Source: Macrotis lagotis (taxonomy: Eukaryota > Chordata > Mammalia > Peramelemorphia > Peramelidae). From it: a DNA stretch of 64,000 bases. The notes beneath the pieces were generated by a model that ran no database searches, was not told where the DNA came from, and saw only the letters and a program-made list of their open reading frames with translations. Shown in pieces: positions 22,821-34,985 of this stretch; the stretch's first letter is position 1; each line of letters begins with the position of its first letter. The DNA lies in the NCBI RefSeq assembly GCF_037893015.1, contig NC_133660.1:162248937-162312936 (forward strand), read 5' to 3'. The translations under genes were made by a program, and so were the position numbers.

Positions 22821-23038
22821 CTGTATGTGGCATTCAAAAGTATCAAATTGTTTGATTTTTTGCTTTTGACTTGCTGAAGATTGTAGCTTGGCTAAAAATT
22901 TAATCTTCTGTCAAATATTTACTTGGTTGCTTTGTTGATGGTTATTATTCTGAAATAATTTTTTTTGAAAAATAACTATCCTATAATGAATTTATTGAAG
23001 GCTTTTTTAATCAATGTAAAAAAACATATCGAGACTTC

Positions 23039-23105
<67 letters not shown>
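23039..23105. repeat. (AT)n microsatellite with CA end
   Basis: About 30 AT units followed by acacaca. Confidence 0.95.
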
Positions 23106-23211
23106 AACATAGACACAAATATATAATATATTCACATTTATATTTGTGTGAATCCTTGGCTTCTCAATAAAAGAAAGAAACATGTATTGTGCTAATTGCT
23201 TTTTACAAATA

Positions 23212-23345
23212 AATTTTTTTTGATCCTCACAACAACCCTATTTGATAGGTGAGGAAACAAAGACAGAGGGATAGTACCCAGGGTCATACAGCTAATAAGT
23301 GTCTTCCTGTTTTCGGGCCCATACTCTTTAATTCCACTAGCTGCC
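23212..23345 (-). repeat. MIR-type SINE, antisense
   Basis: 'gatcctcacaacaaccctat', 'gataggtgaggaaacaaaga' and 'gggtcatacagctaataagtg' are the antisense MIR. Confidence 0.75.
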
Positions 23346-23349
23346 AACT

Positions 23350-24095
23350 AATCTTTTTTTTTCATAAAAATATTTCGTTTGTTTTTCCAATTACATACAA
23401 TGGTAGCTTTTACCAATCAATTTTTGCAAGGTTTTGCATTTTACAATTTTTTCTCCCTCTCTCCCTTCCCTGACAGTAGGATTTTGATTTTGATTTTGAT
23501 TTTGATTTTCATTTTGTGCTAAACATAGATCAATATTGAATGTGTTGTGAGAGAAAAATTAGATCCAAAAAGAATAAAGAAAACATTAGGGATAACAAAA
23601 TGACATAATATATAAGACAACTTTTAAATTGAAGATAATAAGCTTTGGTCTTCATTTAAACTCCACAGTTCCTTCTCTGGATATGGATGGTGCTTTCCAT
23701 CACAAATCCCTTAAAATTGTCTTTGATTATTGTACTGATGAAATGGACAAGTCTATCATGGTTGAGCATGACCCCATGCTAGTGTGTACAATCTTCTTTT
23801 GGTTCAGCTCATCTCATTCAGCATCAGTTCATGCCAGTCTTTTCAGGCTTTTCTGAAATTCCATCCCTCATGATTTCTTATAGAACAATGGTGTTCCATC
23901 ACATACATAGACCTCAGTTTCCAATTCTTTGCCACTACAAACAGAGCTGTTATGAATGGTTTTGTATATGTGGGATTTTTACCCTTTTTCTTGATCTCTT
24001 TAGGATACAGATCCAATAGTAGTATTCCTGGATCAAAGGCTATGCACAGTTTTATTGCCCTTTGAGCTGCTAACTGATCTTAGTGATTGAAGGCC
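23350..24095 (-). mobile_element. L1 LINE 3' end, antisense
   Basis: In antisense: 3' UTR ('gtttttccaattacatacaatgg', 'attttttctccctctctccc'), then the ORF2 C-terminal region ('ctttggttcagctcatctcattcag', 'tttcttatagaacaatggtgttcc', 'ggatcaaaggctatgcacag'). An (ATTTTG)n run sits at 23480-23511. 5'-truncated and decayed. Confidence 0.7.
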
Positions 24096-26944
24096 TGTTG
24101 GTAGTTTTTATTTCTATGGTTAGTAGAAAATAAGACTGCTGGGAGAAATTATCTCCCTAATTTTGACTTTTGCTTGCTTTTAATTTCTGTTCCCTGTCAG
24201 GCCACGGACATGCAAATAATTAACCTCCAACAGGCTGAGATAATATTCAACAAATAGGTATCTATTGGAAGTTTAGAGGTGTTAACTGAAGAAACTGTTA
24301 TGTTACTAGAACTTGAAAAGCCTCTGATAATTTTTATTATAAGTCATACAATTCTTGATATCAGCTCAGGGCAAAAGTTTTCTCCTCAAAAAAAATCAAC
24401 CTATAGGAAAGTAGTGGCATCCAATAACCAGGTATAAATATGACATTGTTGATGAATTGAATTTGGAAGTTGCCAGAGACAGATTCATAGGAAGTGATCC
24501 TGCCAGCACCCAGTTTCTTAGAATTCAGAGAGCATTTGAAAATAATAAAGAGGACCAAGATCAAACCTGCACAGAAACAGCAATGGTAACTGCCCTTTAT
24601 AAGTCACCAAAGATCAAAATCAGAAAAGACATACTCATAGGGACTGGAAACCATAGGAGTAGCCAGTGCCTAAAGGCAAAGGAAGAAAAAAATGATATAA
24701 CAGGACCACATTTAGAAATAAAAAAGGTTGTAGTAGATTGCTGCTTTTCAATTTAATAGTATGGGCAAAATGGAGAAGCTGCAAATAAAAGACCTTCAAG
24801 TGATTAAAATCTTCATACTAGCATCAATTAAATGTCAACTAATACCTTTGGTTAAGGCATTTGTAAAGAAAAATGTTATGAAGAGAAAAAAATTTATCAC
24901 TATTAGCCATAATGCCCCCTGCTCAGTATTAGATTTTTGGATCAGAATCACACAACTTTTTTTTCCCTAAACTCTAGCACCTTTCTCTAAGAGAGAAAGT
25001 CTTGGAGAGCACATAGATGACCTTTGCTGCAGATGCTACTTTAACAACGAATCATATTTATTCAGACTTAGACTCAGCTGAATTTATAAAAGCTTAGCTT
25101 TTTAGTGAATTTAGGTGACTTAAAACTTAATTATAATTTTAGGTCTTGACAGAAGCAATAAACAAGTCACACAGTTTTCCCAGAATTTGCTCCACTGGTA
25201 CTTAAGTGGGACCAATCCCTATGGACTGACAAGTGGAGCAATGAGAATTAAAGGGCATGAATGAATGCCCCAGGTTTATGCATTCTCAGGTTTTAGTTTA
25301 TGTCCAAGATGACTGATGAATAAGCCTAGAGGTACTGGCTGCTGGTAATGATTTGACTTTTTTAAATGCATTTTAAAAAAGCATAAACCATTCTAGCATG
25401 ACTACTAATTGTCATGTTTTCCTAGAGTTGCTCCATTTAATTGGTTTGATAAATAACAGTACAAGTTGATAAATGTTGAGGTTATGACAGATACAGAAGT
25501 TGACTTCTTGTAGCTGTACCATTTGTGACAGCTTCCTCTCCAGGTTTTTTGAATATTAATCCTTGACACAAAATGCTTTAAAGTTGTTTACCCATTTAGT
25601 CAAGTCTGAATAATAAGTTGTTCAATTATACAACATTCTTTCTCTGTCACACAGTTCTTAGTATATACCAGTCATGCTAAAGTTATACTTAATGAAAGTA
25701 TATTTAATGAAAATTTTGATGAGAGAAGCCAGTGTCGTTTTGTTTCTATTAGGAATAGATTGGTCCTAGGAATTGAAAAGCTTCATGTTTCTTGAGTAGA
25801 TTTTTTTAAAAAAAAGAAAAAAATAAATGCAAATAACATAGTTCAGTTCTATTTGGAAGTTGATCAATGTCTTAGTTATGGTATTAAGACCATTTCCCAG
25901 AGAAAATACTATAACTGAACATAAACTTCATTTTAGACTCTCACATTCTACAAAGGACCATTGGAATAAGGGGGATTTCACATGTCTGTATCTGTTGTGA
26001 AATTATCTAGAAAATTTGGAAATTTTGCTAAGTATATAGTATATCATTCTCCTAGTGTTTAGCACACACTTAGTTGGTATTTAATAAATGCTTATTAATA
26101 GCAAATAGTTTAAAAAGTCCAAAAATAAAAGCTTTTTTAAAAAAAATTAATTAAATTTAAGAGAACTCATTTTAGAGGATAAAGGAAATGATAACCTGTC
26201 AGTGGGCATCCTTCCTGTAGAGCTATGTAGCCTCCATCTCTTACAATCATGTAATAGGCCTGGAATTCGACGTTCTTGTAATTCTTCAAGGTTTGGAACT
26301 ATGGTAGGCCTTAGCAGGTAGCAATGCTAGACCTTTTTTCTAGAGCATAAATTTTGATACACCCACATCTCAAAATGGCAGAAAGGGAATAGTTTTGAAT
26401 TACTTAATATAGCAAGAAATATATTCTCTGTTATAGATCATTCAAAACCTGAATATCTACACACTGTACCCTTCCCTTGTGTTATAAAACCTTCAAACCT
26501 CCAGAATCAAAAACTAAATTTTTCCTGGATTCAGAGACATCCTATCCATGTAATCTTTGATCTGGTCTCAGTTGTCAGGCATCACTGAGACAAGGTGATT
26601 TCAAAATCTCATGGTTTCTTTTTCCAAGTTTATGCTGTCCACTTCCCATATAAATCAATACTTCTCATGAGCCTAAAATATTTATGAAGTACCCCGTTTT
26701 CTCACAAATTATTTTGAACTAAGTTCTAGATGTAGCATAACTGATTTGTTTGTTGCTTAATACCATATTTTTGAACATGGAAGAAGAGGCAAGCAATGGG
26801 CCCTACATAAGCATTGAGATTATTATTATTGTTTCATAGTGGGAAATAATTGTTTCAACTGCTAGTACTAAAATAAAAGAATAAAGATAAAAGTCAGACC
26901 TGCAAGATAACAATCCTATGTCGCTGCAAAAACTACTTTGGGGA
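24096..26944. other. Gene-poor sequence, mostly unrecognised
   Basis: A short L2 tail lies near 26040-26100 ('tagttggtatttaataaatgc'). A 99-residue plus-strand frame at 24457-24756 has no recognisable domain. Nothing else supported. Confidence 0.35.
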
Positions 26945-27285
26945 AAATTTACCTAGAAGCACTGAAGTGGAGTTATGAAGATCTGGATTCAAATCCTGCC
27001 TCACTTATTTGTGTGACACCTTTCTCAGTCTCAGTATCATCTGTTAATAGTAATATCCATCTCACAGTGTTGTTGTGAGGGTCACAGAATGTGAAGTGCT
27101 TTACAAACCTTTTTTTGTTGTTGGTTTGCTTTTTCAAGGCAATGGGATTAAGTGACTTGCCTAAGGTCACACAATTAGGTAAGTATGTGTCTGAGGTCAC
27201 ACTGGAACTTGGTCCTTCTGACTCCAGGGCTGGTGCCCTATCCAGTCTGTCCCACAAACCTTGAAGTCCTATATAAATGAAAACT
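26945..27285 (+). repeat. MIR-type SINE split by a younger SINE
   Basis: Sense MIR: 'gaagatctggattcaaatcct', 'tcacagtgttgttgtgagg', 'gaatgtgaagtgctttacaaacc' up to 27111, resuming 'ttgaagtcctatataaatg' after 27262. The MIR consensus continues directly across the insertion. Confidence 0.8.
27103..27262 (-). repeat. SINE, antisense, inside a MIR, with target-site duplication
   Basis: Antisense WSINE1/SINE-1-like copy ('gggattaagtgacttgccta', 'ccagggctggtgccctatcc') bounded by acaaacctt at 27103-27111 and 27254-27262, both part of the host MIR. Confidence 0.88.
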
Positions 27286-27406
27286 ATATTACCCTAAACC
27301 TCACTGTAGCACATCCCAAAGGGAAAAATGAGACATATACAGGAAGGAAAAGAATTCATGATGCTTGTATCTCCTAGTAATTGCAAATAATACCTTTCCC
27401 CCTTCA

Positions 27407-27410
<4 letters not shown>

Positions 27411-27451
<41 letters not shown>

Positions 27452-27476
27452 GTATATGTATATATATATATATATA
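27411..27476. repeat. (TA)n/(TATATG)n microsatellite
   Basis: TA repeats with a central TGTATA variant block. Confidence 0.95.
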
Positions 27477-27479
27477 GTT

Positions 27480-28229
27480 TAAGCAATACTTTAATGAAAT
27501 ACTGTTTTGAAATTATAATTGTTTTTCAAAAGTATAGGAATAGTAATTGATTCTATATCAGCTGCTGTGGCCCATGTTGATGACTTGTAAATAGACTGAA
27601 TTGTCCCTCCCTCCCTCCCTCCCTTCTTCCTATAACCATTCTAACCATACCCAGTTCAAGGGATAAATATAATATCCAGCTCTGACCCTATCATCCATCA
27701 TTTCCAATACTTCAATGACTCAAGTTGAGTTCATAAGGGACACTTTTGCCTCCACAGAACCAAGAGAACATGGATGAGATAAAATGAAATTCAAAAGGCA
27801 AGGATCAAGAATTTGCTCCATTCTTAAGGTGTGCCAAACACTACCATTCTTTTCTTACCACTTTTCTCAATATCAGGATCTAGCTGGGAGTGTGGTTCTT
27901 CTGTGACACGTATTCAAAGTAAGCCTCTCTACCACTATTTCTTTAGCCCTGAGCTCTTTTCCCAGAATTTAATTTGGGTTGAGCAACCAATTTTTGGCAC
28001 CGTGGCACCAAAATTTAAAAAGTGCTGAGAGCACTTATAGTTCTACTGTAGTGAACAGATGTCAAAATTTACCACCTAATAAGATTAGTTAAAAAAAAGT
28101 TCATAAATTATATACCTCATCTCTCCCACCCTCGTGGTCTTATCCCCCTTTCTGAGTTCTTCCATGATTTGATTTACCCAGTTGCAGGTCACTTTCAAAG
28201 TAGAGAGGAATGGTCAATGATCATGAGGA
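27480..28229. other. Gene-poor sequence
   Basis: A (TCCC)n stretch occurs near 27604-27624. No gene or named repeat supported. Confidence 0.35.
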
Positions 28230-29885
28230 AGCAGGGACTTTTTCTTGATAAAAGGCAGAGGACATAGTAGAAGGGCAGTGACCTCCACTCCCTGAATCCC
28301 ACACTGTGGAAACACTGAAAACCTACAGGCACTGTCCGAACTCTCAAAAGTTGTAGACAGAAAAGACATCAGTTTGACTAGTCTTCCCCTCACCCGCACA
28401 TACACCCACCTCCAAAGTGAGCAGAAATCAATTCTAACAAGTCCAAAGTCAAAAAATAAACTGGAAGAATGACCAAATAACAAAGCACCAGATCATAATA
28501 AAACTACATTGCTGGCAGAGAATTTCAAGACACAAGTTCAGAAGATGGGAAGGACTTGAAAAAAAATCTACAAATAATGCCTTAAAAATGTAGATTGGAC
28601 ACAGTCCCACAATTCCTAGAAGAGCTAAAGAAAGATTTTTTTTTAAAGAGCAAAAAAGTGGTCTAAAAATGAAATAATTGAGGGAAATTAGGAAAAGAAA
28701 TGGGCTATTCAAGAAAATGATGAAAAAAGAACAAGAGGTACAAAAAAGTACTGAAAAACCTCCTTAAAAATCAGAACTGCCAAATAGTAAGAGATACGAA
28801 ACTTAACTGAAGAAAATAACTACTTAAAAATTGGAATTAGGCAAGTGAAAGCTAATGATCTATAAAACATTATGAATAACTGAAAAAATAGAAAATGTGG
28901 AATATCTCAGAGAAAAAACTTGGAAATTAGATTGAAGGAAGATAATTATTTAAGTACTATTGGTCTCTCTGAAGGCCATGATTAATAATAAAAAAATCCT
29001 AGACATTGTATTTCAAGAAATTATAAAGGACAGCTATCGAAATATGTTAGAGCCAAGAAGGAAAAATAAAAATAGAATTCACTAGTCATTCCCTGAAAGA
29101 AATCCCCAAATGGAAACTCCAGTGATATAGTCAAAATTTAGAACTCCCAGGTCAAGAAGAAAATATTGCAAGCAGTCACAAAGGATGTATTCAAATATCA
29201 TGAAGCCATAATCAAGACCACACAAGATTTAGCAGCTACCATGTTAAATAGGTGGAGTACTTATAATATGGTATTCCAGGGGACAAAAGATTACTACACA
29301 GAATAATCTTACATGGAAGGAGAGGGAAATAGATATTTAATGAAATAGAGGATTTTTAAGCATTTCTGATGAAAAGACATTCAAACATGTCTGAAGAGAA
29401 ACAAAAAAAATATATAAATTATAACATACATACTCAATAGGGTACAGACATGTATCTTACCCTAGAGGGAAAAAGAAGAGGAAAGGGAGGGGGGAAAGAG
29501 GACAGGGGTTGGGGGCAGGGGTGGTATAGGTGATAGAGTGGGAAGATTGTGGGAAAGGGTAGTCAAAACACACTTTTGAGCAAGGACAGGTTGAAAGGAG
29601 TGAGGAAATAGAATAAATGGGGGTGGGGAGGAATAGGATGGAGGGAAATACAGCTAGTGAATACAGATAGTAAGTAAATTCTCTGATGCACTTATGATAA
29701 AGAAGTGATTCAATCCAAAGACATAATTGCTGGTATCTGAAAACAGACTGAAGTGCACTTTTTTTCTCTCATTCTTTTTCTTGAGTTTTCTCTATCATTA
29801 TGCAGGGAAGGGGATTATGTTTATTTTTACAAGACTATTGTAGTAATACGAAAAAAATACAATTCATTGCTATCCAAAAAAAAGT
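28230..29885 (+). mobile_element. HAL1/L1 element with ORF1 region, sense, decayed
   Basis: The body holds the L1 ORF1 region: 'gaaaatgtggaatatctcag', 'ttggtctctctgaaggccatg', 'catgttaaataggtgg', 'gatgaaaagacattcaaac'. It ends with the marsupial HAL1 3' tail: G-rich 'gaggaaagggaggggggaaag', 'gctggtatctgaaaacagac' and a final A-rich end. The ORF1 frame is interrupted many times, so the copy is dead. Confidence 0.7.
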
Positions 29886-30564
29886 AGCTGATGACTAACA
29901 TTTTTACACCCACATACATTATAGCATGATGTCATGATATCAGATGCTTCTAATTTATTCAATACCTTGAGGATATATTATTTCCTCAGTTTGTGTTCCT
30001 TTTCCAGTTCAGCCAATGCCCATCCCTCTATGTTTTAGGAGATGATCCTTGACCAAAAAATCCCCCCAAAATCTCCTTCCATATGGCCATTTTGGTGATG
30101 AGTATGAAAAAATTCATTAAGTTGGTCCTCAGATAACAGACACACAGGCTGTCACCAGGTCCATACATAAAAATCTTGTGACTTGCACCATCATATCCTT
30201 CAAGAATCCAGAATTAGCTCTATACCATGATGAGGCACTGGAGGATGACTGGAATGGAAAATATATTAATATAAATATATTTAATTACAAATATCTATGC
30301 AGATATAATTCAATTTGTAATTTAATTTTGGGATCTTATGTTTTTCATTAGCAAATGATTAAATGGTTATGATTCAGGTTCTTATATAATTACTAATCCA
30401 AGACTCATTAATGGCTGAAAAAGAAGCCTAGACTGTCCCAGAGGTCTTTTTATCCACCTAAGGGAAGAACAAGAGAATTTCAGAATTGGAAAGGATCACA
30501 GTGATCATTTTGTCTAATCTCTATCTGAATAAAATCCCCCCCTCTACAATTTCTGTGATGTGGT
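29886..30564. other. Gene-poor sequence
   Basis: A short CR1/L3-like antisense piece lies near 30475-30550. Otherwise nothing recognised. Confidence 0.35.
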
Positions 30565-30807
30565 ACTCCAGTTTTTGTTTTTATTTACTATTTATTGAAA
30601 ACATTCTTTTATTTTGTAAACTTTGAGTTCTAGATTATTTCCTTCACTCTTACCCTTCCTCAATCCAATGAAAAGACTAACAATATGATATCAATTACAC
30701 ATATGAAATCATGGAAAATATTTTTCCATTTTAGCCATGTCACTACAAAATGGAGAGTGGGGAGGGAGAGGACAGAGAGGGAGGAGAGGAAAAAGAGAAC
30801 AACGGGG

Positions 30808-30808
30808 G

Positions 30809-30848
<40 letters not shown>

Positions 30849-30955
30849 CAGAGAGAGACAGAGAGACAGAGAGAGACAGAGAGAGAGACAGAGAGACAGA
30901 GAGACAGAGACAGAGAGACAGAGACAGAGGAACAGAGACAGAAAGAGGGAAGGAA
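30808..30955 (+). repeat. (GA)n and (GAGACA)n microsatellite
   Basis: Begins as pure GA and grades into GACA/GAGACA units; it explains the overlapping highly charged frames on both strands. Confidence 0.95.
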
Positions 30956-31673
30956 ACAAAGAATTATACTTCAATTTGCACTCAGAGTTCATCAGTTCTC
31001 TCTCTAGTGGTGAATGACAAATTTTTCATCTTGAGTCTTTTGAAATTGTCTTGGATCATTGTATTGATCAAAATAGTCATCATTCACAATTGAATAACAT
31101 TACAACATTAATGTTGATGTGCACATTTCTTCTCACTTCCCTTTATATCAGTTCATATAAGTTTTGCCATGTTTTTTCTAAAATCACCCCCTTTGCCATT
31201 TCTTATAGCACAATTGTATTCCAGCACAAACATGTGCTACAATTTGTTTAGCATTCCCTAATTTTGCCACCACAAAAATATCTTAGAACCATTTTTTGCA
31301 CAAATAGGTCCTTTTCCCTTTTAAAAATTCTGTTTTCACTTCAAATGAAGCATAATTCTTCACTTCATCTCTATGTGTGTCTTTCTGTCTAAAGTGTGTC
31401 TCATATACAACATATTGTTAGATTCTGGTTTCCAATTTATTCTGTTATCTGCTTCTGTTCTATGGGTTAACACAACTTTCAGTTATGTTCTCTAAGTGCA
31501 TCTCCCTTCATCCCATTTTCCTGTTTCTTCTCTTTTTATTCTATACTTTCTCAAAAGTCTGTCTTGCTTCTGGTTACTTGCCTCCCCTAATCTGTTATCC
31601 CTTCCACCATATCTCTTATTCTCTTTTTCTTTTCATCTCCTTTTTGGGTAAAATCAATTTTTATACTAATTGA

Positions 31674-31676
<3 letters not shown>

Positions 31677-31719
<43 letters not shown>
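31677..31719. repeat. (TA)n microsatellite
   Basis: Uninterrupted TA repeat within the antisense L1. Confidence 0.95.
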
Positions 31720-31721
<2 letters not shown>

Positions 31722-31969
31722 CTTCATTTTTTGAACCAGTTCTGATGAGAATGAGGTTTAAGCATTGCCTGCCATTTTCCCTCCACTATTAAAGCTCTTC
31801 CTCACATGCCTCCTTTATTTGTCCCATTCTACCTCTTCCTTACCACTTCTCTCAGTGTCCTCATTCTTACCCCATATTCTTTTTTTTTAAATCATCCTAA
31901 CTTAATCCCTACCTGTGTCTTCTGTCTATGCAGACTTCTTCTAACTATGCTATTAATGGTAAAGTTCTT

Positions 31970-32112
31970 AAGAGTACATGTTTCTGGAAACAATGTAAAG
32001 GCTGGCAGATTGCCTTCTGTGGGGGGGATTGGGGAGGGAGGTAAGATGGGGGGGGAAATTGTAAAACTCAAAATAAATAAAATCTTTAAGCAAAAAAAAG
32101 AGTACATGTTTC
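31970..32112 (+). mobile_element. Very short L1 3'-tail insertion with 15-bp duplication
   Basis: A sense L1 3' end of about 113 bases ('ctggcagattgccttctgtg', 'caaaataaataaaatcttt', A-tail) is flanked by aagagtacatgtttc at 31970-31984 and 32098-32112. It matches the 3' end of the L1 at 50.2-51.3 kb. A severely 5'-truncated insertion into the antisense element. Confidence 0.88.
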
Positions 32113-33209
32113 ATCTTCCCATATAGGAATGTAAACAGTTTAACTCCATTGAATCCTTTACAAATACTCTTCATATTTACCTTTTTGTTTCTCTTGAGTC
32201 TTCCATTTGAATGTCAAATTTTCTATTCAGCTCTGGTCTTTTCATTAGGAATTTTTGAAAGTTTTCTATTGCATTTAATAATCATCCTCCACAACCCCTG
32301 GAAGATTTCTACTCAGTTTTGCCAAGTAGGCAAAAATATTTCTCATTTTCTATCCCATCCTAATTTTTTCTTTATTATTTTATCTCTTTTAACTCTTCCA
32401 AGAATTTTTGCTGACCTTGGGACCAAATTAACTATTTTGCTATTTTCACATTGTTATCTTATTCTAAGTTTATGTGGTCTTTTCTGCCACTGTGATAACT
32501 TTTTATGGTTAAGTTCTGCTTTGGGTATTGTTTGCTCACTATTCATAGTGAACTTCACTATGAATAAAGTTGGGCTCTACTCACCTGAGGTTGGGGAGGT
32601 ACTATGTCAAGTTTTAGGCATTTTTGTGTTGCTATTTTCAGAACCATTTCTTGGTGTCTTCAAGCTTTTGGTGTTTCCAAGGTAGTGTTATCCTGGAAGA
32701 GATGTAGTCACTGCTCTCCTGACTTGTGCTCTAATATTTACTCATTAAGCATCCCTACTTCCCTGTGACCACAAGTGTTAATGCTCTGCGTGGTCCTCTT
32801 ACTGTGACCAGAGCCCCTTCTCCCTTATACTTGTGGTCAATCATGAGTACTCCTTTTCACCTTACCATTTTGACCCAGAACTGCTTATGGGCAATAAAAC
32901 TGTCAATCAGTGCCAGTTGCATTGTGCCAATAAAGAATTCTTTGTAATCTCTTCTGATTAGTTGTCCAATTGCCTTTAACCTTGGATGAGAGCTCCAAAA
33001 ACTGCTGCTTTTGTGGCTGCCTTCACACATGGCACTTCTGCCCTGTTCTTCACCTGGTTCTACCCTGGTGTTACAGACCTGTGGACCTCCCTCATTGGAA
33101 AAATGTCTTCCTCTGAGCTTGTTGGCTCTATTGCTCCAAAATTTTATTTGCAATGTTATTTTAATATTGTTAGGAGGAGAATATTAGGAGAGGTCATCTG
33201 GATCACTAT

Positions 33210-33980
33210 TTTGACTGCCTCATTGAGCTTTTATTTGGAAATCTCTAGTGAGGGAAAATCTGTTACCTCCAGAGACAGCCCATTCCATAGTGAGACAATT
33301 CTAAATGTTAAAAAGCTGTTCTTTATGTTGTTTAAAGATGTTTATACCTTTCATCAATTGTTCCCAACTCTTCCCTGGGGTCAAGTACACCAAGGCTAAT
33401 ACCTTTTTTTACATTATAGTCACTTTGTTTAATCTTGTTAATTTTTATTCTGACTTTAAAACACAAAAAATAACTTTTCATATACATAGCAGAATGTGAG
33501 ACAATACTATGTGAAACTATGAATCTCCATTTCATACCCTTGTTTTTTTTTAAAAAAAGTATTAATATAAATTCTGCATATTACTTTTGAAACTGCTCTT
33601 CTAAACTTCTTTACATTCTCTTCTATGCATTTAAAAATGTTACAGACAACATCTTTTTTTGATTTCAGCATTGTTCCTCTCTTCCTCCTCAACTAAGAAT
33701 AAGAAAAGGGAAAATATAGCCAAATAGACAAACAAAATTAATTATTATGATGACCATGTTCAAAATATATTTTGTATCCATCATCTCTCTGACAAGAGGT
33801 GGATAGCATGCTTTATCATAGATCCTCTGGAGACATGGTTAGTATTTTCATCAAACATTTTAACCAAACAGAACTTCCATTTTCATCCTGATTCTCTAAA
33901 CTAAACATCCTTATTTCCATTAACTAATCTTCAGTCTTGTCTTCCAGTCCTTTATGCATTCTAGAAAAGTTTAAGCCATC
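33210..33980 (-). repeat. CR1/L3 LINE, antisense
   Basis: 'cctccagagacagcccattcc', 'tgttaaaaagctgttcttta' and 'aaacatccttatttccatta' keep the CR1/L3 antisense order. Confidence 0.6.
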
Positions 33981-34189
33981 AATGACACTTCTGTTTTTAG
34001 AATGGATCTGATTATCACATCTGTGCTTAGTATATTTATGATAATCTTTGTGGATATCTCTTTCATCAGTGCAGATTAAGGTCTTCCCAAAGTTTATTAC
34101 CTGGGAGTCTTCTCCTTCATGTTTTCCATCAAACCTTTATTTTACAATATAATTTTTTTAATTTTACAAGTAAAAAAACCTTTTATTTT

Positions 34190-34310
34190 ACAAATAAAAC
34201 CTTTATTTTACAAAGGAGAAAACTGAGGTTAAGGGACTTGCCCAAGGTCACAAAGATATTAGATGTCTGAGCTGAGCTTGGATATCTACTTCCTGTTACA
34301 TGTGATTTCT
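34190..34310 (-). repeat. MIR-like fragment, antisense
   Basis: 'tttattttacaaaggagaaaac' and 'gggacttgcccaaggtcac'. Confidence 0.6.
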
Positions 34311-34604
34311 CCAGCCCTTCCCTCAAACTAGACCAATTCGGATTCTCACCCCTAACTCTTGGTCTTAATGGATAAACATTCACTTCATCTTGCTTCAGTT
34401 CAGGCCAACCATACCACTTTCCATGTATCCTATATTGCTATGTTTTTTCTATGTGTTTGCTGCACTCTCCCAATTCCAATTCTGTATTTAAGAACAATGA
34501 GCTTGAAAGGACATATTAGGAATTTGCATTTTGGCAATCACAGAAATCACTATTTCCTTTGACTTTCCTGTACAAAACTCTTCTTCCAAGTTGCCATTTC
34601 TCTA

Positions 34605-34740
34605 AATGTTCTATTAGAAGATTTCTTCTAATACCTTCTTCTATTAGAGTGTAAGGTCTTTGAAGGTTGGGTCTGTTTTGATTATTTTTATTTATATTAA
34701 CACAGAACCTGGCACAGAGTATGCTTTTTCATTCACACCT
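34605..34740 (+). repeat. L2 LINE 3' end
   Basis: 'gagtgtaaggtctttgaagg', 'acacagaacctggcacagag'. Confidence 0.6.
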
Positions 34741-34824
34741 AAAGTCTTACTAAAAAAAATCTAATGAATGAAAACCCACCTACAGCTAAAAGATATGAAT
34801 TCTTAGTCCTCATCACTTTTAAAA

Positions 34825-34985
34825 ACCATCTCTAGAATCATGAAGTGCTGGGGCTAAGATATTATCTAATTCAACCCTCTAATTGTACAGGTAAAGAAAT
34901 GAAGACCCAGAGAAACAGCACAGCTCTCCCAGGCTTACACAGGTAATTTGTGTCCATATAGGACTGACTCCTAAACTTTGTAACT
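34825..34985 (-). repeat. MIR/CR1-like fragment, antisense
   Basis: 'tctaattcaaccctctaatt', 'aggtaaagaaatgaagaccc', then 'caggcttacacaggtaattt'. Confidence 0.5.

Larger units (their letters stand above)
30565..33205 (-). mobile_element. Long L1/HAL1 element, antisense, decayed
   Basis: Reading antisense from the left: 3' UTR ('tttgtaaactttgagttctag'), ORF2 C-terminal region ('gtcttggatcattgtattga', 'tagcacaattgtattccagc'), the 'gtgtctcatatacaacatat' segment, ORF1 3' part ('tccatttgaatgtcaaattttc', 'tttcattaggaatttttgaa') and 5' UTR ('gtgaccagagccccttctccc', 'ctgtcaatcagtgccagttg'). It is interrupted by GA/GACA and TA microsatellites and a nested L1 tail. The 178-residue frame at 32149-32685 is its antisense shadow. 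Confidence 0.65.

Noticed and set aside
22568-22855. 95-residue frame after the CNBD2-like stop
   Set aside because: Lies in the 3' UTR and its second half is the GA-rich tract.
24457-24756. 99-residue plus-strand frame
   Set aside because: No recognisable domain, no splice sites consistent with an exon, no start context.
30660-31093. Long Arg/Glu/Gln-rich and Ser/Leu-rich frames
   Set aside because: Produced by the GA/GAGACA microsatellite in all frames.
32149-32685. 178-residue hydrophobic frame resembling a membrane protein
   Set aside because: Antisense of L1/HAL1 ORF1 and 5' UTR.
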